This document shows, in pieces, positions 7,605-15,208 of a stretch of DNA of 23,160 bases. Source of the DNA: CAZGTQ01 sp964528575 (GTDB lineage: Bacteria; Planctomycetota; UBA1135; GCA-002686595); contig CAZGTQ010000045.1 in assembly GCA_964528575.1 (NCBI GenBank), positions 1 to 23,160 of the forward strand, in the 5' to 3' direction. The position numbers and the translations under genes were made by a program. Below the pieces are notes generated by a model. The model ran no database searches, was not told the origin of the DNA, and worked only from the letters and a program-made list of their open reading frames with translations. How positions within the stretch are numbered: position 1 is the stretch's first letter; the number at the start of each line of letters is the position of its first letter.

Positions 7605-10600
7605 TCAGGCTTCCGCCAACGGTGCAGACGAAGAGCCGGAGAGCCCTCGGTGCTTCTGTTTCCAATCGACCAGCGCGGCGACCACGGAGGCCAGTCGCGT
7701 TGCGGCAACCGGCTTCGGGACGTGCAACTGAAAGCCCGCTTCGAGCGCGCGCCGCCTGGTCTCATCGCTCGCCAACGCGGTGAGTGCTGCCGCGGGTACG
7801 AGACCGCCTCGCTCGGGATCGAGGCACCGCACCTTTTGTATGAAGCTGAACCCGTCCTCTCCGGGCATCGCGATGTCGGAGAGGATCACGTCCGGATGGA
7901 ACTCGCTCAGCGCTGCCAGGGCGCGCGCGGCGGAGGGCTCGGCCCGCACTTGCGTTCCCAACTCGACGAGCATTGCCGCATACGCATCCCGGGTGTCGTC
8001 GTCGTCCTCGACCAGGAGAACATGCACGCCTTCGATGCTTCGCGCGACCGAACGCGAGACCGGAGGATCGGTCACCGCAGCCACCGTGCCCGTCGGAAGC
8101 GTGATGCGGAACGTCGATCCCTGGCCCTCTCCAGGACTCTCGACGTCCACCGTGCCACCGTGCACTTCCACCAGATGGCGCACGATCGACAGCCCCAGAC
8201 CGAGGCCTCCATGGGTCCGCGTCATCGCGCTGTCCGCTTGAACGAACCTCTCGAAGAGTCGCGGCAGAACATCGGCGCGGATGCCGATGCCGGTGTCCGC
8301 GACGGTGAGCACGGCGTCCTCGTCCATGCTCTCGAGCCGCACCTGGACGTGACCACCGCGGGGAGTGAACTTGATCGCGTTGGCCAACAGGTTGTTCGCC
8401 ACCTGGAGCAGGCGCGCCTCGTCGCCATAGACGGCACGAACAGCGCCTTCGACCGCCAGATCGAGCTCCAGCCCCTTGGCCAGCGCCGATGGCCGAGCTA
8501 CATCGACCGCCTCGCGAACGACCGCGGTGAAGTCCACCGGCCCCAGGTCGAGCATCATCTTGCCCGATACGATGCGCGACACATCGAGTAGATCATCGAT
8601 GAGTCTCGCCTGGGCGCTCGCAGCGCGCTCGATCGAGGCGCTGGGCCTCTCGATACTCGGATTGTCTACGGCCAGTTGCCTGAGAAGCTGTGCGGCCATC
8701 AGCATGGTGCTGAGAGGGGTGCGCAGCTCGTGGGACAGGGTCGCCAGGAAGAGATCTTTGGCGCGGGTGGCGCGCTCCGCCTCGATGCGCGCATGCTTCT
8801 CGGAGGCCAAGAGCTGGGTGCGTTCGGCCTCCAGCGCACGAAGCGAAGTCACGTCGTCGATCGCCAGCAAGACCATGCGCGCCCCCCCACCCCACAAGAT
8901 CGGGCGACCGCTGAGCGAAAGAACCCGCCGACCCGAGCGCGGAAGCTCCACCTGGATCACGAGCCCGGAAAACGCCTTGTGCTGGCGAAGCCGATCCAAG
9001 GCGTCGTCGAGTGCAGAGCGGTCCCAGATCCCGCCACTCAGCTCCGACAGACGTTTGCCTTCGGCCTCCTTCGCCGACAGCGCCAGAATTTCATAGAACG
9101 CCGTGTTCGCAGACACCACACGCAGCTCCGTATCCAAGACCACGAGGGCCGAGCTGACGGTCTCCACGATGCTCTTGGCATAATCGCGCGCGCTTTCGGC
9201 GTCCTCGATGGCGCGCCTGAGCACGTCCACGTCCACGAAGCAGAGGACGGCGCCATCGACACTGTTGTCGGAGGCTCGGTAGGGCCGGATCTGCATCCGG
9301 AACCAACGTTCGTCCGGCCCTTGGACCTCCCACTCTCTTGGTGCGAAGCTGTCCAGAACGGTTTGAATCCTACTGGCCAAGTCCTGGACATCGATCCTGA
9401 GCTTGAGGTCGTCGATCGGACGTCCCACATCCTCCGGGATGAAGCGCGCGATGTCCCTGACGCTGGGTGTGAAGCGGCGCACACGAAGGTCCATGTCGAC
9501 GATGATGACCGGGATCTCGACGCTGGCGAGCACGTTGGCCAGATCGTTGGCGACTTCATCGAGCTCCAGATTGCGGTGCCGGAGCTGGTCGTTCACCGTG
9601 CCCAGCTCCTCGTTGGTCGACTGAAGCTCCTCTTTGGCGCTCTGTAGCTCCTCGTTCGTGCTTTGCAGCTCCTCATTGGATGCGACCAGCTCCTCGTTCG
9701 CCGACGCGAGCTCGTCGGTGGTCGACAGGTGCTCGGACATGAGGAACTGCAGGTAGTCCTTGGTCGCGGTGAGCTCGGCCTTCACACGCTCCGCTTCTCG
9801 GCTCTGTTCGTCGTACGGCGTGGCTGCGCGCTCGCGATCCGGCGCTCTGCGTTCGAGCTCCGGCTGGTCCGTGGCGACGGTCTCGAAGAGAATGAGAAAG
9901 TAGCGCTCGGGGGATTCGCCGACGGACGCGAGCGGGACGACTTCCACGTCGACGACGTGCACCTCCGAGCCGAGCTCGAAGCGCAGGCCCTCCTTGCGCA
10001 CCACAGTCGCCTCTGTCTTTGCACGCTCCATCGCCTCGCGCAGATGAGTCGCCAGGCCCCCGCGCGCCATCCGCAATACGTTGGATTGTGGCTGTCCGGG
10101 CGGGGGCTCGAGATACGTGCCCGTCCGCCCGCGAAACTGGATGATCTCGAGGCGGCTGTTCACGATGACGCCGGGTGGGGCATACCGCGTCAACATGAGA
10201 TGGTCCGCCAGCCGTTGCACCTCTCGTGCGTTCTGTTGCCGCGCCGGAGGCCGCCGCTCCGCCAGCTTCATTTCGGGATCGCGGCCCGCGCGCAGCGGGT
10301 ACAAGAGATGCGTGCTCTCCCCGAGCTTGACGAAGATCCGGTGCTCCTTGTCGACGTCCTTGAAGAGGTCGCGGTAGCCCAGGGTCGTTTCGCTCTGCCC
10401 GAGAAACAGAATCCCGCCGGGATTGAGGCAGTAGTGCAGCATCGGAACGACCCGCCGCTGCAATTCAGCATCGAAGTAGATCAGGACGTTGCGGCAACTG
10501 ATCAGGTCGAGCTTGGCGAAAGGAGGGTCGCGGGTGAGGTCGTGCTTGACGAAGACACACAGGTCGCGAACGGAGCTCGCGATTCGATAACCGGCGTCGG

Positions 10601-11789
10601 CTCGCTCGAAGAAGCGGTCCAGGCGCTCAGGAGGGACCTCCGCAACCGCCGATTCCGGGTAGACAGCCGCCCGAGCGACCTCGATGGACTCGTCGCTCAG
10701 ATCCGTGCCGAAGACCTTGACTGACGGGTGAGTCTTCTCGCCATCCAGCGACTCGAGCAGGCACATCACGAGCGCATAGGCTTCCTCGCCGGTGGCGCAT
10801 CCAGGGACCCAGATTCGGATGGAGTCATCGGGCCCCTTACGCGTGGCGAGCTCGTCGAAGACCTGCTCCTTCAGCGCCTCGAATGCATCCGGGTCGCGGA
10901 AGAACGAGGTGACATGGATGAGCATGTCGCGAGCCAGCGCGCCCCCCTCGTCGGCATCGTTCTTCAGGCTCCCGGCGTATTCGCCCATGTCATCGACATG
11001 GCGCAGCGCCATACGCCGCTCGATGCGGCGCAGGACAGTGGTTCGCTTGTAGCCGCTGAAATCGACGCCGGCATGTCGACGCAGAGCTGCGAGAATCAGC
11101 GCGAGGCTGTTCTCCTGCCCAGTGCCGAGCTCTGTGGCGTCGCCCCGCTCGACGGCGACGTAGGGATGGCGGCTCAGGCGCGTCAGCTCGATCGCGATGG
11201 CTTCCGGACTGCCGCGAAAGTCGACGACACCGGCCGAGATCGCGGCCTCGGGCATGCTCGAGAACTGCGCAGAATCCGGCTCCTGGGCCATGGCGATGCC
11301 GCCCTCGGCCTTGATCGCCCGAAGTCCTTCGGTCCCATCTGCGCCCGAGCCCGACAGGATGACTCCGATGACGCAATCCCTGGCATCCGTCGCGAGCGAG
11401 CGGAAGAAGGAATCGATCGGCAGGTGGAGCCGCCCCGTCATTTGCCGAGGCACCAGAGTGAGGATCCCGTTTCGCACCACGAGGTCGGCGCCGGACGGGA
11501 TGACATGAACGCGATCAGGCTCGAGCGCCATGCCGCTGGTCGCCTCGACGACCGGGAGCCGCGTCCCTCCCTCCAGCACCTTCGTCAGCATGCTCGGCCG
11601 TTCCGGGTCGAGGTGCTGGATCACGACGAACGCCATTCCGGACTGTTCGGCAATCCCCGACAACAGACGGCGCAGAGCATCCAGCCCGCCTGCCGACGCC
11701 CCAACGGCCACGACCGGAAACGGCGCCCCGGACTGATTCGGGTCCGGGCTCGGACGTGCCGCAGTTGCGCTGTCTCGTTCGTTCGTCAT
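7605..11789 (-). CDS. CheB-CheR-PAS hybrid histidine kinase with receiver domain
   Basis: A 1394-residue multidomain signalling protein without an obvious membrane segment. In order: CheB methylesterase 22-205 (S32 in GASAGG, H59 in IQHLDPERP, D151 in SGADGTEG, so the triad is intact); CheR methyltransferase about 226-490 (SAM loop VPGCATGEEAYAL 328-340, SCRNVLIYFD 431-440); a linker with a PAS-like segment to about 640; a heptad-rich coiled coil 655-755 with repeated NEELQS units; two PAS domains about 755-985; HisKA with H1020 (SHELRTP); HATPase with N-box NNLLANAIKF, DTGIGI 1165-1170 and GLGLGLS; receiver 1255-1375 with phosphoacceptor D1305 and K1359. All catalytic residues appear present. 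CheB lacks its usual own receiver domain. No chemoreceptors or other che genes are in the window, so its target is unknown. A GGAG ribosome site lies 5 nt before the ATG. Confidence 0.95.
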   Translation of the reverse strand: MTNERDSATAARPSPDPNQSGAPFPVVAVGASAGGLDALRRLLSGIAEQSGMAFVVIQHLDPERPSMLTKVLEGGTRLPVVEATSGMALEPDRVHVIPSGADLVVRNGILTLVPRQMTGRLHLPIDSFFRSLATDARDCVIGVILSGSGADGTEGLRAIKAEGGIAMAQEPDSAQFSSMPEAAISAGVVDFRGSPEAIAIELTRLSRHPYVAVERGDATELGTGQENSLALILAALRRHAGVDFSGYKRTTVLRRIERRMALRHVDDMGEYAGSLKNDADEGGALARDMLIHVTSFFRDPDAFEALKEQVFDELATRKGPDDSIRIWVPGCATGEEAYALVMCLLESLDGEKTHPSVKVFGTDLSDESIEVARAAVYPESAVAEVPPERLDRFFERADAGYRIASSVRDLCVFVKHDLTRDPPFAKLDLISCRNVLIYFDAELQRRVVPMLHYCLNPGGILFLGQSETTLGYRDLFKDVDKEHRIFVKLGESTHLLYPLRAGRDPEMKLAERRPPARQQNAREVQRLADHLMLTRYAPPGVIVNSRLEIIQFRGRTGTYLEPPPGQPQSNVLRMARGGLATHLREAMERAKTEATVVRKEGLRFELGSEVHVVDVEVVPLASVGESPERYFLILFETVATDQPELERRAPDRERAATPYDEQSREAERVKAELTATKDYLQFLMSEHLSTTDELASANEELVASNEELQSTNEELQSAKEELQSTNEELGTVNDQLRHRNLELDEVANDLANVLASVEIPVIIVDMDLRVRRFTPSVRDIARFIPEDVGRPIDDLKLRIDVQDLASRIQTVLDSFAPREWEVQGPDERWFRMQIRPYRASDNSVDGAVLCFVDVDVLRRAIEDAESARDYAKSIVETVSSALVVLDTELRVVSANTAFYEILALSAKEAEGKRLSELSGGIWDRSALDDALDRLRQHKAFSGLVIQVELPRSGRRVLSLSGRPILWGGGARMVLLAIDDVTSLRALEAERTQLLASEKHARIEAERATRAKDLFLATLSHELRTPLSTMLMAAQLLRQLAVDNPSIERPSASIERAASAQARLIDDLLDVSRIVSGKMMLDLGPVDFTAVVREAVDVARPSALAKGLELDLAVEGAVRAVYGDEARLLQVANNLLANAIKFTPRGGHVQVRLESMDEDAVLTVADTGIGIRADVLPRLFERFVQADSAMTRTHGGLGLGLSIVRHLVEVHGGTVDVESPGEGQGSTFRITLPTGTVAAVTDPPVSRSVARSIEGVHVLLVEDDDDTRDAYAAMLVELGTQVRAEPSAARALAALSEFHPDVILSDIAMPGEDGFSFIQKVRCLDPERGGLVPAAALTALASDETRRRALEAGFQLHVPKPVAATRLASVVAALVDWKQKHRGLSGSSSAPLAEA

Positions 11790-11970
11790 CGTTGCTCCAA
11801 CAGGTCCTGATGTTCCGCCCCCGCGAAGTCATCGAGGACCACGTGGATCAAGCGATCGCTGCCCCTGGCCCTTGATCAACTCCGCGACGTGCTCCGTGAC
11901 CTTGCTGAAGCGGAACTGACCGACGGTTTTTTCGCTCTCGATGGGTGAAGAAAAGAGCGGCGCGATTCGG
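11786..11970 (-). pseudogene. Frame-broken C-terminal remnant of an unidentified gene upstream of the hybrid kinase
   Basis: On the minus strand one frame reads a plausible peptide (TVGQFRFSKVTEHVAELIKG) and then hits a stop. A one-base skip at the G-run around 11863 joins it to SDRLIHVVLDDFAG and on to AEHQDLLEQR, whose TGA overlaps the hybrid kinase ATG as ATGA. That overlap is the arrangement expected of a genuine, coupled upstream gene. Either a single-base insertion inactivated it (or is a sequencing error), or it is a fortuitous reading. Further upstream the frame loses protein-like character, so an N-terminal part seems lost. No family was recognised. Confidence 0.4.
11795..11798 (-). 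promoter_or_regulatory. GGAG ribosome binding site of the hybrid kinase
   Basis: Minus-strand GGAG is spaced 5 nt from the ATG at 11789. It supports that start over any downstream Met and places the site inside the putative upstream coding remnant, as expected for coupled genes. Confidence 0.6.
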
Positions 11971-12286
11971 TCCGTCCTCGACCCCAGTCCTCGACGCCAG
12001 GAGGCGGCGAGGTGCGCGGAGCGGATGGGATTGCCACAGATCCGGGCTCGACGGCGACCGGCATTCTACCGCCGGCTTCCCATGTGCCGCCCGAGTATCG
12101 CGGATCCTGGCGCGGGGCGAGCCCCCGGAGCATGCTCGGCCCACTCCGCGCCCGATCGCCCCTGCGCCTGCCGAAACGGCGGCATCCGCCTCGAATCCGT
12201 CGTTCGCAAGCGATCCCGCTCGGGCATCGTCCCCGACACTGCAACGCCGCTTCGAGGGCGGGACCCAGCTCACCCCTCCAGGGAAC
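11971..12286. other. Unassigned stretch with no convincing gene
   Basis: Part of the 563-bp gap between the hybrid kinase start and the sulfotransferase stop. Several overlapping frames are open on both strands (for example plus 11945-12295 and minus 11848-12291), but their translations are rich in R, P, S and A without any recognisable domain, and no frame is clearly favoured. GC is lower than in the flanking housekeeping-like genes. It looks like decayed or imported DNA. Confidence 0.4.
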
Positions 12287-12313
12287 AGCAACTAGCTAAG
12301 CGAGCTAGTAGCT
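12287..12313 (-). terminator. AGCAACTAGCT hairpin, candidate terminator
   Basis: An 11-bp stem with one mismatch (12287-12297 against 12303-12313) and a 5-nt loop, 39 bp past the stop of the minus-strand sulfotransferase. It contains two CTAG tetramers, which are rare in many bacterial genomes, and is much more AT-rich than its surroundings. There is no clear T-tract. It may be a terminator or a leftover of a mobile-element end. Confidence 0.35.
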
Positions 12314-12352
12314 GCGGCAGGGCCAGACCCCGAAGCGAACGACCGAGTGGCG

Positions 12353-13099
12353 TCAGGCCGGCCGCCGTAGCGTCTGCGGGCCTGTCTCCCACAGCTCGTG
12401 GCGGAAGCGTGTGCCCGCGAGAGCTTGGCTCAGCTCGTCGAAGTTCTCGATCGCGTCGCGCAGCGTGTCGTTGCTCTGTTTGGAGAGCTTCGACTGCGCG
12501 TCGCCCGGCTGCGCGTCGATGCCGAGGAACGCGAGGACGCGCGTGCCGACCGCGGGGTCGCGCACCAGCTCCTCGTAGTTGACGTCCGTCCACGGCTGGC
12601 CGGCGAGCGTCGCGCGCAGGCGTTGGTAGAAGAGGTCGTAGTCGCCCGCCCACGCGACGAGAGCCGCGGGGTCGACGCGGACGCGCAGACCGTCGTAGCT
12701 CTCGTGCGCGTAGTGCCCCGTTGCGCGCGCGCGCAGGAGCGAGAGATACGTGCGCACGTGGTTGCGACGCCACAGCACGATCTTGTGGACGCGCTCGTCG
12801 CTCACCATCCGCGGCCACAGGTCGCGCGCCTGGTCGACGAGGAGCTTGATGCCGACCGCGCCGTGGCCGAAGTCCTCGCTCCACACGCGCTCGAGGAACG
12901 CCGCCGGATCCGCGTCGCGGGTCGCGACGTCGCCGAGGTGGTCGAGCCGGCCGTCTCGGTAGCCGAGCGCCCAGAAGATCGCCTGGTCGTTGAAGACCTC
13001 GCTGTGGCACAGCACGTCCCCGTGCGAGTTCAGCAGGCTGCACAGGTAGTTGCTGCCCGTGCGCGGGTGGCAGAGGATCGCGAAGCGGGTCGGGGACAT
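12353..13099 (-). CDS. Sulfotransferase family protein (Stf0-like)
   Basis: A 248-residue protein with the two PAPS-binding signatures of sulfotransferases: the N-terminal 5'-phosphosulfate loop CHPRTGSNYLCSLL (10-23), and the 3'-phosphate segment IVLWRRNHVRTYLSLLRA (107-124). The PRTGSN variant, histidine after cysteine and SEVFN at 33-37 resemble Stf0-type enzymes that sulfate trehalose and other carbohydrates, but the acceptor here is not known. Expected reaction: transfer of sulfate from PAPS to a hydroxyl group in the cytosol. It stands alone on the minus strand, divergent from a pseudouridine synthase gene with a 122-bp spacer. ATG at 13099 lies just before the nucleotide-binding loop, as is normal in the family. 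No Shine-Dalgarno site seen. Confidence 0.85.
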   Translation of the reverse strand: MSPTRFAILCHPRTGSNYLCSLLNSHGDVLCHSEVFNDQAIFWALGYRDGRLDHLGDVATRDADPAAFLERVWSEDFGHGAVGIKLLVDQARDLWPRMVSDERVHKIVLWRRNHVRTYLSLLRARATGHYAHESYDGLRVRVDPAALVAWAGDYDLFYQRLRATLAGQPWTDVNYEELVRDPAVGTRVLAFLGIDAQPGDAQSKLSKQSNDTLRDAIENFDELSQALAGTRFRHELWETGPQTLRRPA

Positions 13100-13188
13100 C
13101 GGCTCGTGGGCGCGGTCGCGGCGGACGGGGAACGGCCGTCCGCTCTTCGACCAGGCCGGGGGGGGACTTGAGCGCGCCTCGCGCGCGC

Positions 13189-13224
13189 GGCTACGCCGTG
13201 AGAATGGGCTACGCTGTGCGGATG
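13189..13224 (+). repeat. Imperfect 18-bp tandem duplication of a -10-like box plus ATG
   Basis: 13189-13206 and 13207-13224 read GGCTACGCCGTGAGAATG and GGCTACGCTGTGCGGATG, differing at three positions. Each copy holds a TACGCC/TACGCT box and, 6 nt later, an ATG in the same frame as the pseudouridine synthase. The second copy matches the TACGCT box seen before other genes, so it is probably the active promoter, giving a leaderless start at 13222. Confidence 0.7.
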
Positions 13225-14313
13225 GGCCTGTTCCCCAAAGGACGCGACCTGAACGAGGCGCCCGACCGAGTCGAGCTCCCCGTGCGCGGGAGCGACTTCG
13301 GGCTGCGGCCGCGCGACGTGTGCGTGCGGCTCGATGCGTTCCTGTGCAAGCACCTGCACTGGCGCTCGCGGAGCTCGGTCCAGAAGCTGATCGCCGAGGG
13401 CTGGGTCGAGGTCGCGCTCGCCAGCCCGGAGCGGCCGGACTCGGTCGACGAGCCTCAGGTCGAGCGGCGGGCGGGGCGCAAGCTGCTCCACGGCTCGCGC
13501 GTCGTCGTCCACGTGCCCGACGCCGTGCGTATCGTCCTGCCCGAGGGGCCGCCGCCCGACCTCGTCGTGCTGTACGAGGACGAGTGGCTCGTCGCGGCGG
13601 ACAAGCCGGCCGGCGTGCCCGTGCACCCGAGCGGCCGGCACGTCGCGGACACGCTCATCCAGCGCGTCCAGGCGCGCTACCCCGAGGACGTCGCGGGCGG
13701 ACGCCTCGGCGACCGCGGGCTCAAGCTCTGCCACCGCCTCGATCGGGAGACGAGCGGCCTCCTGCTCGTCGCGCGCCAGCGCGAGGCGCACCGCCGCATG
13801 ATGGCCGCGTTCGAGCGGCGCCAGGTCCACAAGGAGTACCTCGCGCTCGTCCACGGCGTACCCGAGCGCGACGCGGGCGTCGTCGACCTGCCGCTCGGGC
13901 CTTCGCGCACGAGCGCGGTGCACCTCAAGATCGCGGTCGCCGCCGACGGCCAGTCGTCGCGCACAGCGTGGCGCGTCGTCCGGCGCGCCGAGGGCTGCGC
14001 GCTGCTCGCGTGCGAGCCGCACACGGGTCGCCAGCACCAGATCCGCGTGCACCTCGACGCGATCGGGCATCCGCTCGTCGGCGACAAGCTGTACGGCGTC
14101 GACGAAAGCGTCTTCCTGCGCTCGGCCGCCGGGACTCTGACCGAGGCCGACCGCGGCGCGCTCGGGCTCGACCGCCACGCGCTGCACAACCACCGGCTCG
14201 GGTTCGAGCACCCGATGACCGGCGTGCGGGTTGAGCTCGAGTGCCCGCTGGCGCCCGACATGCGCGCGTACCTCGAGGAGCGCGAGCCGCATTTTCGTCG
14301 CGCGGGCGGCTGA
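13222..14313 (+). CDS. RluA/RluD-family pseudouridine synthase
   Basis: A protein of 363 residues from ATG 13222. An N-terminal S4-like RNA-binding region (about 34-98, VCVRLDAFLCKHLHWRS and LIAEGWVEV) carries an extra insert relative to usual S4 domains. The catalytic domain contains the family signature CHRLDRETSGLLL with catalytic aspartate D174, ADKPAGVPVHPSG upstream, and the motif EPHTGRQHQIRVHLDAIGHP. It isomerises uridine to pseudouridine in RNA; RluD-type members modify 23S rRNA, but other RluA members modify tRNA, so no symbol is given. Longer in-frame starts exist at TTG 13168 and ATG 13204. I chose 13222 because a TACGCT box lies 6 nt before it and the upstream residues only reflect an 18-bp duplication. 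Confidence 0.9.
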   Translation: MGLFPKGRDLNEAPDRVELPVRGSDFGLRPRDVCVRLDAFLCKHLHWRSRSSVQKLIAEGWVEVALASPERPDSVDEPQVERRAGRKLLHGSRVVVHVPDAVRIVLPEGPPPDLVVLYEDEWLVAADKPAGVPVHPSGRHVADTLIQRVQARYPEDVAGGRLGDRGLKLCHRLDRETSGLLLVARQREAHRRMMAAFERRQVHKEYLALVHGVPERDAGVVDLPLGPSRTSAVHLKIAVAADGQSSRTAWRVVRRAEGCALLACEPHTGRQHQIRVHLDAIGHPLVGDKLYGVDESVFLRSAAGTLTEADRGALGLDRHALHNHRLGFEHPMTGVRVELECPLAPDMRAYLEEREPHFRRAGG

Positions 14314-14318
14314 TCGGT

Positions 14319-14362
14319 CGCCGCGCGCCGTACCACAAAGCGCCGCGCGCCGTACCACAAAG
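14319..14362. repeat. Perfect tandem repeat, 2 x 22 bp
   Basis: 14319-14340 is repeated exactly at 14341-14362; the unit begins CGCCGCGCGCCGTACC and ends ACAAAG. It starts six bases after the pseudouridine synthase stop and lies in a 304-bp intergenic gap. It is too short for a CRISPR array and has no spacers. Function unknown. Confidence 0.9.
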
Positions 14363-14377
14363 CGTGCCGGGCGATCG

Positions 14378-14403
14378 GCCCGAGCGCGGAGCCGCGCTCG
14401 GGC
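14378..14403 (+). terminator. 12-bp perfect GC hairpin downstream of the pseudouridine synthase
   Basis: GCCCGAGCGCGG at 14378-14389 pairs perfectly with CCGCGCTCGGGC at 14392-14403, only two bases apart (effective loop of four). It is 64 bp past the stop of the pseudouridine synthase and before the promoter candidate of the next gene. It lacks a long T-run, as is common in high-GC genomes. Confidence 0.55.
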
Positions 14404-14447
14404 GTTCCGCGGTAACGAGACTTACACGGGCGCGTGCGACGCTGCGG

Positions 14448-14477
14448 TTGACGGAATCGCGGTCGCGGGCTTACGGT
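14448..14477 (+). promoter_or_regulatory. Candidate sigma-70 promoter of the secreted protein gene
   Basis: TTGACG (14448-14453) and TACGGT (14472-14477) are separated by 18 bp, a good match to -35 and TANNNT-type -10 elements. Transcription from here would give a leader of about 135 nt before the ATG at 14618, containing a 14-bp tandem repeat and a strong ribosome site. Inferred from sequence only. Confidence 0.45.
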
Positions 14478-14572
14478 TCGTCTGGCTTCGGTAGGCGCCG
14501 CTCGCTGGCGTCGCCGTCGTGGGGCGGCTCAGGCCGGCACGTGCGCCGGGTCGGAGGGTGAGCCGAGACCGT

Positions 14573-14600
14573 CGATCCGATTCCTTCGATCCGATTCCTT
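14573..14600. repeat. Perfect tandem repeat, 2 x 14 bp, in the 5' leader
   Basis: CGATCCGATTCCTT occurs at 14573-14586 and again at 14587-14600, ending three bases before the AGGAG ribosome site of the next gene. It could influence translation or be neutral slippage. Confidence 0.85.
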
Positions 14601-14617
14601 CGAGAGGAGAGTGACGA

Positions 14618-15079
14618 ATGAAGAAGCTGAGCCTGGCCGCCGTCGCGGCCGCATTGCTCGCTGCTCCCGCGCTGGCGCTCCTGGTCAGCGGGTTCACGTA
14701 CGGCAACTGGGATCTGCCCAACGGTGCGGGCTCCGGCTTCGCGACCGGCGGGCTGTACGACAGCAGCGGCAACGGCATCTTCAAGATGGAGGCGAAGCTC
14801 GTCGAGTCGCCGAGCCCGATCTTGAGCTGGCGCCAGGGAAAGATGATCGGCCATCTCCACGACGGCAACCCCGCGCTGTTCCCGGCCTACTCCGTCTCCG
14901 GCAAGTGGCAGGCGAAGGCTTTGAGCGGCGATGGCCACTTCGAGGCCGCGATCTACAAGCAGGTCTCCCCGCTCGGACCCGTCGTCCTCGTCGGCAAGAT
15001 GGCCGGCGTGTTTGCCGACCCGCCCTCGTTCCCGAACAAGATCGGGCGCTACAAGGGCGAGTGGAAGGCCGACATCTAG
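14618..15079 (+). CDS. Small secreted protein of unknown function
   Basis: A 153-residue protein with a typical Sec signal peptide (MKKLSLAAVAAALLAAPALA, residues 1-20). The mature part is rich in glycine, aromatic residues and lysine, with short beta-prone segments such as VSGFTYGNWDLPNGAGSG, GGLYDSSGNGIFKMEAKLV and HFEAAIYKQVSPLGPVVLVG. Alternating patterns and the closing GRYKGEWKADI suggest a small beta-sandwich or beta-barrel, like the sugar- or lipid-binding repeats in which a shape such as GxWxA recurs (GKWQAKALSG, GEWKADI). No family was recognised and no cysteines are present. ATG 14618 is preceded at 8 nt by GAGGAG (14604-14609), a strong Shine-Dalgarno site. It is flanked by a promoter candidate upstream and a hairpin terminator downstream, so it is a single-gene unit likely to be well expressed and exported. 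Confidence 0.8.
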   Translation: MKKLSLAAVAAALLAAPALALLVSGFTYGNWDLPNGAGSGFATGGLYDSSGNGIFKMEAKLVESPSPILSWRQGKMIGHLHDGNPALFPAYSVSGKWQAKALSGDGHFEAAIYKQVSPLGPVVLVGKMAGVFADPPSFPNKIGRYKGEWKADI

Positions 15080-15127
15080 AGCTTGCTTTGCTAGAGCGCG
15101 GCGCCGGCGCGCCGATCCGGTCATGCA

Positions 15128-15161
15128 CGAGCCTCCGCCGAGTCGCCTCGGCGGGGGCTCG
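15128..15161 (+). terminator. 15-bp stem-loop terminator after the secreted protein gene
   Basis: CGAGCCTCCGCCGAG (15128-15142) pairs with CTCGGCGGGGGCTCG (15147-15161) across a TCGC loop, all Watson-Crick apart from one U-G pair, followed by TTCC. It starts 49 bp past the stop codon. This is the strongest terminator-like hairpin in the window. Confidence 0.7.
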
Positions 15162-15208
15162 TTCCACCTGACAGGCCGGCGCGCGGACGCTACGCTCCGC
15201 CGCCGACC

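Noticed and set aside
9580..9735. Short direct DNA repeats that resemble an array
   Set aside because: They encode the heptad-like NEELQS units of the kinase coiled coil and are in frame throughout, so they are coding, not a CRISPR or intergenic repeat.
11945..12295. Plus-strand 116-codon open frame
   Set aside because: No ribosome site, no recognisable domain, and it competes with equally open frames on both strands; better described as unassigned.
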